From assembly GCA_021809225.1 (NCBI GenBank), contig JAKBAL010000033.1:1-10807 (forward strand): DNA of 10,807 nt, given 5' to 3'. Within the stretch, counting starts at the first letter, position 1; every line of letters starts with the position of its first letter. This DNA comes from Pseudomonadota bacterium. Lineage in GTDB: Bacteria; Pseudomonadota; Alphaproteobacteria; UBA9655. Below are positions 1 to 6,547 of the stretch, in pieces. Made by a program: the position numbers and the translations under genes. The notes beneath the pieces were generated by a model that saw only the letters and a program-made list of their open reading frames with translations, was not told where the DNA came from and did no database searches.

Positions 1-337
1 GATTTTCCTGAGAATGCCTAATAAAATTATTGGTTTTGTGTTTTTCTTTTTTATACCGGCCTACAGCGTGGGGAAAAAAGAACCTCTGCGCTCGTATTTT
101 TCTTCTACAAACCACTCTTCAGAATCATCCATAGCCTGACCAGGAGAAGTGAAAAAAATGCCGATAGAAATAGAAAAATATATAAAAATTTTGACACATC
201 AACACTAAATAAATTGAATTGGCATCTATAAAATAATTTAAAAAGGACTATGTGTTTAAATTTCAAAGACACGCATTACAGATAAGATTATCAAGAAATC
301 AATATTTCATTTCGTACTCATCGGACGTGAATTATAG
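1..337. other. AT-rich stretch with no secure gene
   Basis: I see no convincing complete gene here. Two weak, mutually antisense candidates exist. On the plus strand, 14-139 could encode 41 residues beginning MPNKIIGFVFFFFIPAYS, which looks like a signal sequence, but there is no Shine-Dalgarno sequence. On the minus strand, a GTG at 197-195 starts a hydrophobic, signal-peptide-like stretch. It would join an acidic C-terminal stretch ending at a TAG (63-61) only if one base were added in the 7-A run at 152-158. At most one of these is real. No tRNA, clear terminator or insertion-sequence end was recognised. Confidence 0.5.
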
Positions 338-787
338 TCATGAAGATGTTTTTAAACCATCTTTGATGGCTTGACGCGCAAGAGCATCCGCTCTTTCATT
401 TTCGGGATGTCCTGCATGTCCTTTTACCCAATGCCAATTGATGTGATGATCTTGCGCAAGAGTATGGAGATCTTCCCATAGGTCTTGATTTTTTACAGGT
501 TTTTTGTTGGCAAGGCGCCAACCATTCCTTTTCCACTGGAAAAGCCATTTTGTTATCCCATCCCGAAGATATTGACTATCTGTAAACAAATCCACATTCA
601 TGGATCGTTTTAAAGATTTTAAACCTTCAATAGCAGCTTGAAGTTCCATGCGATTGTTCGTCGTTTCTAGACTAAAACCCGCAAGCTCTTTTTCCCTGTC
701 TTTATAGCGTAAAACAACACCCCAGCCTCCTGGTCCTGGATTTCCCGAACAAGCTCCGTCTGTATAAATCTCAACTTTCTCATCCAT
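338..787 (-). CDS. rnhA: Ribonuclease HI
   Basis: Endonuclease that cuts the RNA strand of RNA-DNA hybrids (R-loops, replication primers) in the cytoplasm, using two metal ions. The 149 residues carry the full catalytic set at the same numbers as E. coli RNase HI: D10 (in [16 protein letters not shown]), E48 (NNRMELQAA), D70 (LFTDSQYL), H124 ([11 protein letters not shown]) and D134 (ERADALARQ). The basic handle region around W81-K99 ([11 protein letters not shown]) is present. The frame is open 21 codons further upstream to 850, but the ATG at 787 is preferred because an AAAGGGA Shine-Dalgarno sequence precedes it and it restores family length and numbering. It is transcribed away from the CDGSH gene, whose start lies 94 bp away. 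No strong terminator is visible after the TGA. Confidence 0.97.
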   Translation of the reverse strand: MDEKVEIYTDGACSGNPGPGGWGVVLRYKDREKELAGFSLETTNNRMELQAAIEGLKSLKRSMNVDLFTDSQYLRDGITKWLFQWKRNGWRLANKKPVKNQDLWEDLHTLAQDHHINWHWVKGHAGHPENERADALARQAIKDGLKTSS

Positions 788-831
788 GAATAATCCCTTT
801 CTTTCTGAAAAGTGCCACAGATGAATCAATC

Positions 832-860
832 TTGTCGAGAGCCCCTTCATCAGCTAAATT
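832..860 (+). promoter_or_regulatory. Possible sigma-70 promoter for the CDGSH gene
   Basis: TTGTCG (832-837) and TAAATT (855-860) are separated by 17 bp, each matching four of six consensus bases. Transcription would start about 15 bp before the ATG at 882, just upstream of the AAAGGAG ribosome-binding site. Assigned by eye only. Confidence 0.35.
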
Positions 861-881
861 AAAAAGCAAAGGAGATTTTTG

Positions 882-1124
882 ATGACTGATCCTCACACTA
901 ACGTGACTGGCCCTTTTGAAGTTGAACTTGAAGAAGGTCAGAAATATTTCTTTTGTACCTGCGGCTTGAGTCAAAAGCAGCCCTTTTGCGATGGAGCTCA
1001 CAAAGGTTCTGGTCTTAAATCTCTCTGTTTTACGACAGAAGCTACTCGGAAAGTGTGGCTTTGTGGGTGTAAAAAAAGTAAAACCCTCCCTTATTGTGAT
1101 GCAAGCCACATGGAAATTTGTTAA
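882..1124 (+). CDS. Small protein with two CDGSH iron-sulfur domains
   Basis: An 80-residue protein made almost wholly of two CDGSH zinc-finger-like motifs, each expected to bind one [2Fe-2S] cluster through three Cys and one His. The first is C25-x-C27-x8-C36-x3-H40, with P34 and CDGAH matching the family consensus. The second is C61-x-C63-x8-C72-x3-H76, where CDASH replaces the central Gly with Ala. Tandem CDGSH proteins are known in bacteria and, as Miner2, in mitochondria. They act in redox or iron-sulfur handling, but the exact role is unknown. There is no signal peptide, so it is cytosolic. The ATG at 882 is chosen over the TTG at 879 because GGAG ends 7 bp before it. Its TAA overlaps the next gene's ATG by one base, so the lipoprotein is probably translationally coupled. 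Confidence 0.9.
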   Translation: MTDPHTNVTGPFEVELEEGQKYFFCTCGLSQKQPFCDGAHKGSGLKSLCFTTEATRKVWLCGCKKSKTLPYCDASHMEIC

Positions 1125-1639
1125 TGAAAAGATTCTTTATTATTGCTTTTAGCTTTTACCTCTCGGGATGTGTCATCTTAAATGAAGACAGAGTCCCTTG
1201 TCCAAAAACAGCAATTTTAGCGGAATTTTCAAAAAGCGTAGATTTTCATGAGAACACCCTCATTCGTACAGAAATGGATAGCTTTCGTTCTTCCTGTACA
1301 ACTGAAAACAATGCAACTCTTATGAATCTACGTCTTCGTCTCACAAGCTTTAGGCCTCTATCTAGCTTTCATAGTTCGCAAACCCTTAAGGTCCCCTTCT
1401 TTATTGCTATCGTAGAGAGTAATGGCAATCTTCTCTCTCAATCAAACCAAGAACTTGAAGTCTTATTTAAGGAAAATCAAACCACAAAAGTCAATTTTCT
1501 AAATCTGCAAGAACGTATTCCTGCCCATAAAGACGTTGTTGTTTACGCTGGTTTCAATCTTAATGAAGAGCAACTCAATTTGCTTGAGAAGGAACGAGAA
1601 AAAAAATACCTGATCAAAGATTCTAACTCTCTTCATTAA
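1124..1639 (+). CDS. Predicted lipoprotein of unknown function
   Basis: A 171-residue protein whose N-terminus is a classic lipoprotein signal: two basic residues, a hydrophobic stretch (FFIIAFSFY) and the lipobox LSGC with C16 as the lipidated residue. It should be anchored to a membrane facing the periplasm. The mature part has few Cys and is rich in Asn, Glu and Leu. I recognise no enzyme motif. Spaced features such as a CPKTAILAEF stretch near the start, a central VPFFIAIVES and a closing AGFNLNEEQLNLLEKER vaguely recall a conserved alphaproteobacterial hypothetical lipoprotein family, but this is memory and untested. The ATG at 1124 overlaps the previous stop (TAATG). A TTG two codons earlier is less likely because it would displace the signal's basic start. 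Confidence 0.75.
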   Translation: MKRFFIIAFSFYLSGCVILNEDRVPCPKTAILAEFSKSVDFHENTLIRTEMDSFRSSCTTENNATLMNLRLRLTSFRPLSSFHSSQTLKVPFFIAIVESNGNLLSQSNQELEVLFKENQTTKVNFLNLQERIPAHKDVVVYAGFNLNEEQLNLLEKEREKKYLIKDSNSLH

Positions 1640-1657
1640 AGGCTTTATGCTCAAATC

Positions 1658-1685
1658 TTGTTTTCTTTCAAAACCACTGTATATT
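1658..1685 (+). promoter_or_regulatory. yggT: Possible promoter for yggT-folD-comF
   Basis: TTGTTT (1658-1663) and TATATT (1680-1685) lie 16 bp apart. The -10 matches five of six consensus bases but the -35 only three. Initiation near 1692 would fall between the first possible ATG (1647) and the family-consistent ATG (1716), which supports the shorter YggT. Weak evidence. Confidence 0.3.
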
Positions 1686-1715
1686 AGAGAAAGTTTAAAC
1701 AAGAAAAATCATAAA

Positions 1716-2012
1716 ATGAATGTCATTCTTATTCCTCTATTAGCCTTGGTAAATGCCGTCATTGGAATTTATTCATGGATTGTTATTGCAAGTGTCCTTG
1801 TGAGTTGGCTTGTTAATTTTAATATCATCAATTCCAATAACAACTTCGTTATCATGATTTTAAACTTTCTTTATCAAACAACGGAACCCGTGTTGAGGAA
1901 AATTCGTCGTTTTCTCCCCACCATGGGAAACTTTGATTTTTCGCCCGTTGTTCTGATTCTTTTTTTATGGTTTTTACAAAATGTTATCAGACAAATTATG
2001 CTGAAAATGTAG
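1716..2012 (+). CDS. yggT: YggT family inner-membrane protein
   Basis: A 98-residue integral membrane protein of the YggT family. Two hydrophobic segments, about residues 4-31 and 76-92, flank a short cytoplasmic or re-entrant part with the family signature TEPVLRKIRRFLP followed by a short loop and DFSPVVLI. The exact function is not settled. Family members have been linked to osmotic tolerance and cell-envelope or division functions, and the plant relatives (CCB3/YlmG) to thylakoid complex assembly. The frame is open to an ATG at 1647, but the extra 23 residues are polar and unlike the family. The start at 1716 gives normal length, though its Shine-Dalgarno sequence is poor. It lies 76 bp after the lipoprotein and 10 bp before folD, so it is probably cotranscribed with folD. 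Confidence 0.92.
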   Translation: MNVILIPLLALVNAVIGIYSWIVIASVLVSWLVNFNIINSNNNFVIMILNFLYQTTEPVLRKIRRFLPTMGNFDFSPVVLILFLWFLQNVIRQIMLKM

Positions 2013-2022
2013 CGGTGCAGCA

Positions 2023-2892
2023 GTGTCTAAAATCATTGATGGCCGTAAGATTGCGGGAGATCTCAAAAAAAAATTATTTACCCTAACTCAATGTCTTGAA
2101 AGCACAACGGGCATTAGGCCAGGTTTGACAGCATTAAGGGTAGGAGAAGATCCTGCAAGTCAGCTTTATGTCCATTTAAAGGGAGCTCAGGCCAAAGAGC
2201 TTGGATATCATTTTGAAGAGCATGTTTTTCCTTCTTGGGTTTCTGCAGAAGTCTTAGAAGCTAAAATCAACGAGCTCAACCACGCCGCCCATATCCATGG
2301 AATTATCCTTCAACTGCCTCTTCCCTCTCACTTGGACAGGTTTCATTTCCTCTCTCTTATTAACCCCTCAAAAGATGTGGACGGCTTACATCCTTTAAAT
2401 GCAGGAAAACTTTTTCAAGGCTTAAAAGGAGGGTTCGTTGCTTCAACACCTTTGGGTTGCCTCACTCTGATCCAAACAGTTCATTCCCATCTTGCAGGGC
2501 TTAATGTCGGTATTGTTGGATGCTCTATCCTTGTCGGACGGCCAATGGCTGTCCTCATGCTTCAACAAGAATGCACGGTGTGGATGGCTCACTCAAAAAC
2601 TCAAAATTTACCCTTTCTCTGTGAAACAGCCGATATTCTTATTGTAGCTATTGGCAATCCACGGTTTATTCAAGGAGATTGGGTTCAGAAAGGGGCAACA
2701 GTGATTGATGTCGGCATAAATCGACTGCCTTCTGGTGAAATTGTGGGAGATGTGGATTTTCTCTCCACTGAAAAAAGGGCCGGGGCGATCACGCCTGTTC
2801 CGGGGGGCGTTGGACCAATGACGGTTGCTTGTCTTTTACGCAATACCTTAGAAGGTGCTTTTCGCTATGCAGAGCTCCCTTTCCCTCTTTAA
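2023..2892 (+). CDS. folD: Bifunctional methylenetetrahydrofolate dehydrogenase / cyclohydrolase
   Basis: Cytosolic enzyme that interconverts 5,10-methylene-, 5,10-methenyl- and 10-formyl-tetrahydrofolate with NADP, feeding purine and formyl-Met synthesis. The 289 residues match normal FolD length. The catalytic region is seen as GEDPASQLYVHLKG with Y49 and K53. The folate-site motif is INPSKDVDGLHPLNAG with D120, preceded by GIILQLPLP. The Rossmann nucleotide loop is VGCSILVGRPMA, and the C-terminal signature ITPVPGGVGPMTVACLL is intact. The start codon is GTG with only a weak ribosome-binding site, 10 bp after yggT, suggesting coupling. Its last 26 bp overlap the start of comF. Confidence 0.97.
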   Translation: MSKIIDGRKIAGDLKKKLFTLTQCLESTTGIRPGLTALRVGEDPASQLYVHLKGAQAKELGYHFEEHVFPSWVSAEVLEAKINELNHAAHIHGIILQLPLPSHLDRFHFLSLINPSKDVDGLHPLNAGKLFQGLKGGFVASTPLGCLTLIQTVHSHLAGLNVGIVGCSILVGRPMAVLMLQQECTVWMAHSKTQNLPFLCETADILIVAIGNPRFIQGDWVQKGATVIDVGINRLPSGEIVGDVDFLSTEKRAGAITPVPGGVGPMTVACLLRNTLEGAFRYAELPFPL

Positions 2893-3595
2893 TCACTTTA
2901 TTGATCTTTTGATTCCCCTCAGATGCAGTAAATGTGGATCTATTTTAGAAAATAAGGAAGGTCTTTGTGCCTCCTGTTGGCCTCTTATTTCTTTTATTAC
3001 AAAACCTCATTGTTTCTGCTGTGGCCTCCCTTTCGACTTTGAAATTGAAGAAGACGCCCTTTGTGGCAGCTGTAGCCAAGAAAAACCTTTATATAAAACC
3101 GCGCGCTCTGTTTTTGTTTACACAGCTGAAAGCAAAGACCTGATTTTAAAATTCAAACATACAGATAGCCTTCATTCAGCTCCTCTGTTTGCATCCTGGA
3201 TGGCTCGTTCTGCTATCGATCTGCAGAACCCACTTTGTCTTCCCGTTCCTTTGCACTGGACGCGGCTTTTTATGAGAACCTATAACCAATCAGCTCTTTT
3301 AGCCCAAAAAATTGCCAAACTCAAAGGGTGGATTTATTGTCCCTCGCTTCTCCTTAGAAAACGTCGTACCCCTTCTCAAGGATCGCTCTCGAAGACAGAA
3401 CGAATCAAAAATGTTAGCCAGGCGTTTAAGGTTCCAGAGGTCAAAAAAAATCAACTTTCTGGAAAAACTGTTTTGCTTATTGATGATGTGTTTACGACAG
3501 GAGCAACCCTCAACGCCTGTGCTAAAGTTTTATTGAAAGGGGGAGCTCACGAAGTTCATGCCCTAACTTTAGGACGCGTCGTCAAAGGCCATTAG
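2867..3595 (+). CDS. comF: ComF family phosphoribosyltransferase-fold protein
   Basis: A 242-residue ComFC-type protein. The N-terminal part holds four Cys pairs typical of the double zinc-ribbon: C20/C23, C34/C37, C49/C52 and C66/C69. The C-terminal part is a phosphoribosyltransferase fold with the PRPP-binding loop VLLIDDVFTTGAT (about 202-214) and the ComF-type stretch RKRRTPSQGSLSKTERIKN upstream of it. In naturally transformable bacteria ComFC acts with DNA uptake. In others (GntX-like) the role is unclear, and no other competence gene is visible here. The ATG at 2867 is preferred because AGAAGGTG precedes it at suitable distance. A GTG at 2855 is the alternative. It overlaps the folD end by 26 bp, indicating translational coupling. 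It ends in TAG. Confidence 0.93.
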   Translation: MQSSLSLFNHFIDLLIPLRCSKCGSILENKEGLCASCWPLISFITKPHCFCCGLPFDFEIEEDALCGSCSQEKPLYKTARSVFVYTAESKDLILKFKHTDSLHSAPLFASWMARSAIDLQNPLCLPVPLHWTRLFMRTYNQSALLAQKIAKLKGWIYCPSLLLRKRRTPSQGSLSKTERIKNVSQAFKVPEVKKNQLSGKTVLLIDDVFTTGATLNACAKVLLKGGAHEVHALTLGRVVKGH

Positions 3596-3601
3596 ATAAA
3601 G

Positions 3602-3625
3602 AAAAATCAACACCAAAAGATTTTT
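3602..3625 (+). terminator. comF: Weak terminator-like hairpin after comF
   Basis: AAAAATC (3602-3608) and GATTTTT (3619-3625) form a perfect 7-bp inverted repeat with a 10-nt loop, seven bases after the comF stop. The stem has a single G-C pair, so it is a poor intrinsic terminator. Its position is the main support. Confidence 0.3.
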
Positions 3626-3647
3626 AGCAGGAAATAAATATAACCCC

Positions 3648-3676
3648 TTGTTAAAAAAAAAGGACAAACTTATAAA
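3648..3676 (+). promoter_or_regulatory. Promoter for the secreted HAD-like gene
   Basis: TTGTTA (3648-3653) and TATAAA (3671-3676) are separated by exactly 17 bp, with four and five of six consensus matches. Transcription would begin near 3683, giving a leader of about 32 nt with AAGGAG at 3703-3708. The gene therefore probably has its own transcript. Confidence 0.5.
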
Positions 3677-3714
3677 GTGGATTTGATTATTTAATTGAAT
3701 TCAAGGAGTCTGTG

Positions 3715-4674
3715 ATGATTTTCGCCAAAATATTTACTCACACATTGTTTTTTTGTGCTTTATTAATTCCCTACACGCCGCTTAAGGCAGTTCGCTCGAT
3801 TATTCAGATTGATTCCCTCGAAGAGGCACGAAAACAAATAACAACCCTCCCTGCAGGAAGTAAGCCTGGGTGTGTTATTGATTTTCACGGAGTGACAGTA
3901 GAACAAACCTCACATACCCCCCCCTTTAACCTAAAAAAAGGCAGCAAAAAATTTCTTAAGAGTCTTGATGAACAAAGCATCCCGTTTGTTATCTCTTCTG
4001 GTTGGTTTCCTTTTCAGGCTGTTCAAGACGCAGTCGTCAAATTAGGTATTCATAAGCTGCTTAAGGTTGAATCTACTTACAAAGCCCCTTTAGAAGCAAT
4101 TGTTCTTGGAAATCAGGAGATGGTGAAGGTTGAAGTACATAGCAATGGACATTTAGTAAGTGCGAGGTTCTCCAATCAAAGCGAAGACACCCTTTTTTCA
4201 GAGAAAGCTTCTGCATTCGAAGCGAAATATCCAGATGCAAATATCACACATTTATTGGTTTATGACGATAGTTTAAGAAATTTACGCGCAATTGAGAAAA
4301 ACTTCGAACAAACAACTTATGCTGGTAGATGTGAATTGATGCTCTTCTATGTGGGTTCAAATGAAAATTATTCTCTTTCTCTGTCTAAGTCTCGTGGTGA
4401 GGAGACACATTCTCCTTCCTTATTAACACTTCCTGCCAAGCCAACTTTAGTTATGACACCAGTAGCCTCTGGAGGTAGCTCCTCTAGTGGTTCAGATAAT
4501 GAGTCAGAAGAAGCTAAAGAAGAGGAAGCTTCTCCTCCCCAATTAAGGTTAAGAGTTCTTCCTAAGCCAATTCCTCAAAAGTCAATAGTAGTTACTCCAG
4601 TATGCTCTAGTAGTGATTCTGAGAGTGGGGAAGAAAATGTTTCCCCTCCCTTAACTGAGAGCGATGAAGACTGA
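3715..4674 (+). CDS. Secreted HAD-like protein (DUF2608 type) with acidic repeat tail
   Basis: A 319-residue protein. Residues 1-25 are a Sec signal peptide (hydrophobic TLFFCALLIPY, likely cleavage after PLKA), so it is exported. Residues 30-215 resemble the DUF2608 branch of the HAD phosphatase superfamily. Motif I appears as VIDFHGVT (D56, with H58 where the second Asp of DxD is usual), motif II as VISSGW (S94/S95), a possible motif III Lys at K164, and motif IV as LVYDDSLRNL (D184/D185). The missing second Asp casts doubt on ordinary phosphatase activity. Residues 230-319 are low-complexity and acidic, built from two imperfect repeats. ATG 3715 is chosen over GTG 3712 because AAGGAG lies 6 bp upstream of it. 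It stands alone between a promoter and a strong terminator. The substrate is unknown. The family call rests on motif order only. Confidence 0.7.
   Translation: MIFAKIFTHTLFFCALLIPYTPLKAVRSIIQIDSLEEARKQITTLPAGSKPGCVIDFHGVTVEQTSHTPPFNLKKGSKKFLKSLDEQSIPFVISSGWFPFQAVQDAVVKLGIHKLLKVESTYKAPLEAIVLGNQEMVKVEVHSNGHLVSARFSNQSEDTLFSEKASAFEAKYPDANITHLLVYDDSLRNLRAIEKNFEQTTYAGRCELMLFYVGSNENYSLSLSKSRGEETHSPSLLTLPAKPTLVMTPVASGGSSSSGSDNESEEAKEEEASPPQLRLRVLPKPIPQKSIVVTPVCSSSDSESGEENVSPPLTESDED
4428..4674 (+). repeat. Two imperfect repeats encoding an acidic Ser-rich tail
   Basis: Two related units end the HAD-like gene. Residues 239-281 run LPAKPTLVMTPVASGG, then a Ser run, an acidic block and ASPP. Residues 282-319 run LPKPIPQKSIVVTPVCSSS, then an acidic block and VSPP. 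Similarity is also visible in the DNA (CTTCCT..AAGCCAA and CCAGTA.GCTCT in both), so it reads as an internal duplication followed by divergence. Confidence 0.6.
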
Positions 4675-4707
4675 ATGAGGATTTTTTTTAACTTTAACAA
4701 AAGACTT

Positions 4708-4752
4708 GAGTCGTTTTCCTGAATTATTTCTTAGGAAAACGATTCTCTTTTT
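4708..4752. terminator. Strong bidirectional intrinsic terminator
   Basis: GAGTCGTTTTCCT (4708-4720) pairs with AGGAAAACGATTC (4733-4745) over 13 positions with one G-T wobble and a 12-nt loop. It is followed on the plus strand by TCTTTTTCT. It lies between the convergent HAD-like gene (ends 4674) and the methyltransferase gene (stop at 4753), so it probably ends both transcripts. The minus-strand T-run is weaker (AAGTCTTTTG). Confidence 0.75.
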
Positions 4753-5430
4753 CTAAAGTGGTTTCGAGGTCACAGCGTAGCTTAAATTAAATGAGTATTG
4801 ATCCAAAGGGGGTGTTTTAGGATAATAGTCACACCTTTCGATGTTAAACCCTGCATGGCGTAATCCTTGGTCTAGAGAATCCGTATCAATAAGTTGAATC
4901 GTATTCGGGAGAATTGCTCTTTCTTCAGGAATCAACTCCCAGAGGTTTTCAATCCTTCCTAGCCAGAGCAAGCCTTCTGATTTTTGTTGCTCGTATAAAA
5001 ACTTAAGAGGTTCCCATTCTTGTGCAAGCGGACTGGGGGAAGCAATATAAACAATTCCTCCTGGTTTAAGAGCTGTATACATTTTTGCAAGAGCTATCGA
5101 TATTTCAGAAGGAGTCAGAAAGATGAGAACGCGCGAAAGTAAGATCCCTTCAAAAGTACTGTCAGGCAAGGCGAGCGTATTGGGAAAATGGCCACACTGG
5201 ATATCCAGTCGCGATTGATAAGACGCTGGGCACGCGTACAGAAGTTCGTCCAAATGGCGTTGATCAAGATCAATCGCCATCACATGACCCCCACGTTTAA
5301 GAGCCTCTAAGATTGAATAGCCATAGGCTGCCCCAATATCGGCAAAATAACCCTTGGATCTTTCAACGTGATCTAAAAAAGCCGTAAGTGCTGGATCTGA
5401 CTTAAAAAACATGGATCCCATGTTATTCAT
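4753..5430 (-). CDS. Class I SAM-dependent methyltransferase, not PrmC
   Basis: A 225-residue cytosolic Rossmann-fold methyltransferase. The SAM-binding motif I is FADIGAAYGYS (D31-G37), strand 2 ends in the acidic AIDLD (D54/D56), and a later ALPDSTFEGILLSRVL is the usual post-motif region. LKPGG follows before a hydrophobic strand (IVYIASPSP). The C-terminal third is unlike the methylarginine or RNA methyltransferases I know, so the substrate is unknown. It occupies the place after prfA where prmC (release-factor glutamine methyltransferase) usually lies, but no NPPY catalytic motif is present. It lies 40 bp after prfA in the same direction and ends at a shared terminator. The first of three possible Met starts (1, 4, 7) follows a GAAGAAAG purine tract. 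Confidence 0.88.
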   Translation of the reverse strand: MNNMGSMFFKSDPALTAFLDHVERSKGYFADIGAAYGYSILEALKRGGHVMAIDLDQRHLDELLYACPASYQSRLDIQCGHFPNTLALPDSTFEGILLSRVLIFLTPSEISIALAKMYTALKPGGIVYIASPSPLAQEWEPLKFLYEQQKSEGLLWLGRIENLWELIPEERAILPNTIQLIDTDSLDQGLRHAGFNIERCDYYPKTPPLDQYSFNLSYAVTSKPL

Positions 5431-5470
5431 CGTCTTTCTTCTTTCTTTATTTGTCTTTGATCCCCTTTGC

Positions 5471-6547
5471 TTATTCCCCTAAATCAGCAAGACGGCTGGC
5501 TTGGTCTTCAGAGATTAAAGCTTGAATCATTTCATCAAGGGCGCTGCCATCAATAATACGATCAAGTTTATAAAGAGTAAGATTGATTCGATGATCTGTG
5601 ACACGACCTTGCGGAAAGTTATAGGTACGAATGCGTTCCGATCGATCTCCGCTTCCCACTTGACTTTTACGATTTGCCGCTCGTTCAGATGCCTTTTGGG
5701 CACGCTGATGCTCATAAAGCCGAGCACGAAGAATTTTCAAAGCTTTTGCTTTATTTTTGTGCTGAGATTTTTCATCCTGTTGTTGTACAACAACGCCTGT
5801 GGGGAGGTGAGTAATACGAACAGCACTATCTGTCGTATTGACAGACTGACCACCTGGCCCACTGGAGCGAAAAACATCTATACGTAAGTCTTTCTCTTCA
5901 ATGTGAATATCTACTTCTTCAGCTTCGGGTAAAACAGCAACGGTTGCCGCTGATGTATGAATACGTCCGCCCGCTTCTGTTTCAGGAACGCGTTGAACAC
6001 GGTGGACACCTGATTCAAATTTGAGTTTTGCGAACACACCTTTTCCAGCAATCGAAGCTGACGCTTCCTTAATGCCCCCTAAACCTGTGTCATTTTCATG
6101 CATAAGTTCAAATCGCCACCCTTGAAGTTCAGCATATCTTTGATACATGCGCAAAAGGGTGGCAGCGAAAAGAGCCGCTTCTTCCCCTCCTGTCCCCGCA
6201 CGAATTTCGATGATGGCATCGCGATCATCATCAACATCTTTAGGAAGCAAAAGAACTTGAACCTCATGCAAAAGAGTGGATATCCGTCCTTGAACACGTT
6301 GCAAGTCTTCTTGGGCCAGATCCTTCATATCTTTATCTATCAAAGAATCGGCTAAAAGATCTTCCAAACTCTTTTGTTCGTCGGAGCAAGCTTGCCATTC
6401 TGTGATTTTTTCAGCAAGGGGGATAAGGTCCGAATATTCTTTTGAAAGTTTAGCAAACTCTAGAGGATCTTCCATTGAGGAGGAAAGTTTTTCACGAAGT
6501 TCGTCAAAATGAACAAGAACTTGAGATAATTTATTTTCAAAACTCAC
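5471..6547 (-). CDS. prfA: Peptide chain release factor 1
   Basis: Class I release factor that reads UAA and UAG in the ribosomal A site and triggers peptidyl-tRNA hydrolysis. The 358 residues match normal RF1 length. The catalytic loop is [16 protein letters not shown], with GGQ at 232-234. The stop-codon recognition tripeptide is PET at 188-190, in [16 protein letters not shown]. This is the RF1 PxT type and not the RF2 SPF type. The conserved [11 protein letters not shown] and the C-terminal [21 protein letters not shown] are intact. It starts with GTG, and GTGA overlaps the hisS stop TGA by four bases. AAAAGGGA precedes it inside hisS, so it is translationally coupled to hisS. Confidence 0.98.
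   Translation of the reverse strand: MSFENKLSQVLVHFDELREKLSSSMEDPLEFAKLSKEYSDLIPLAEKITEWQACSDEQKSLEDLLADSLIDKDMKDLAQEDLQRVQGRISTLLHEVQVLLLPKDVDDDRDAIIEIRAGTGGEEAALFAATLLRMYQRYAELQGWRFELMHENDTGLGGIKEASASIAGKGVFAKLKFESGVHRVQRVPETEAGGRIHTSAATVAVLPEAEEVDIHIEEKDLRIDVFRSSGPGGQSVNTTDSAVRITHLPTGVVVQQQDEKSQHKNKAKALKILRARLYEHQRAQKASERAANRKSQVGSGDRSERIRTYNFPQGRVTDHRINLTLYKLDRIIDGSALDEMIQALISEDQASRLADLGE

Noticed and set aside
191..232. A perfect TTGACA at 191-196 as a plus-strand promoter.
   Set aside because: No -10 lies 16-18 bp downstream (nearest TATAAA is 30 bp away) and no convincing gene follows on that strand.
780..881. A minus-strand frame running into the rnhA start, ending [25 protein letters not shown] with its stop overlapping the rnhA ATG, resembling the C-terminus of a lost upstream gene.
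   Set aside because: Most of the frame is antisense to the CDGSH gene, only about 30 codons lie in intergenic DNA, and I recognise no family. It may be a remnant but is not supportable.
5522..5887. Open plus-strand frame of 121 codons opposite prfA.
   Set aside because: It is fully antisense to the intact prfA gene and its translation shows no protein-like motif.
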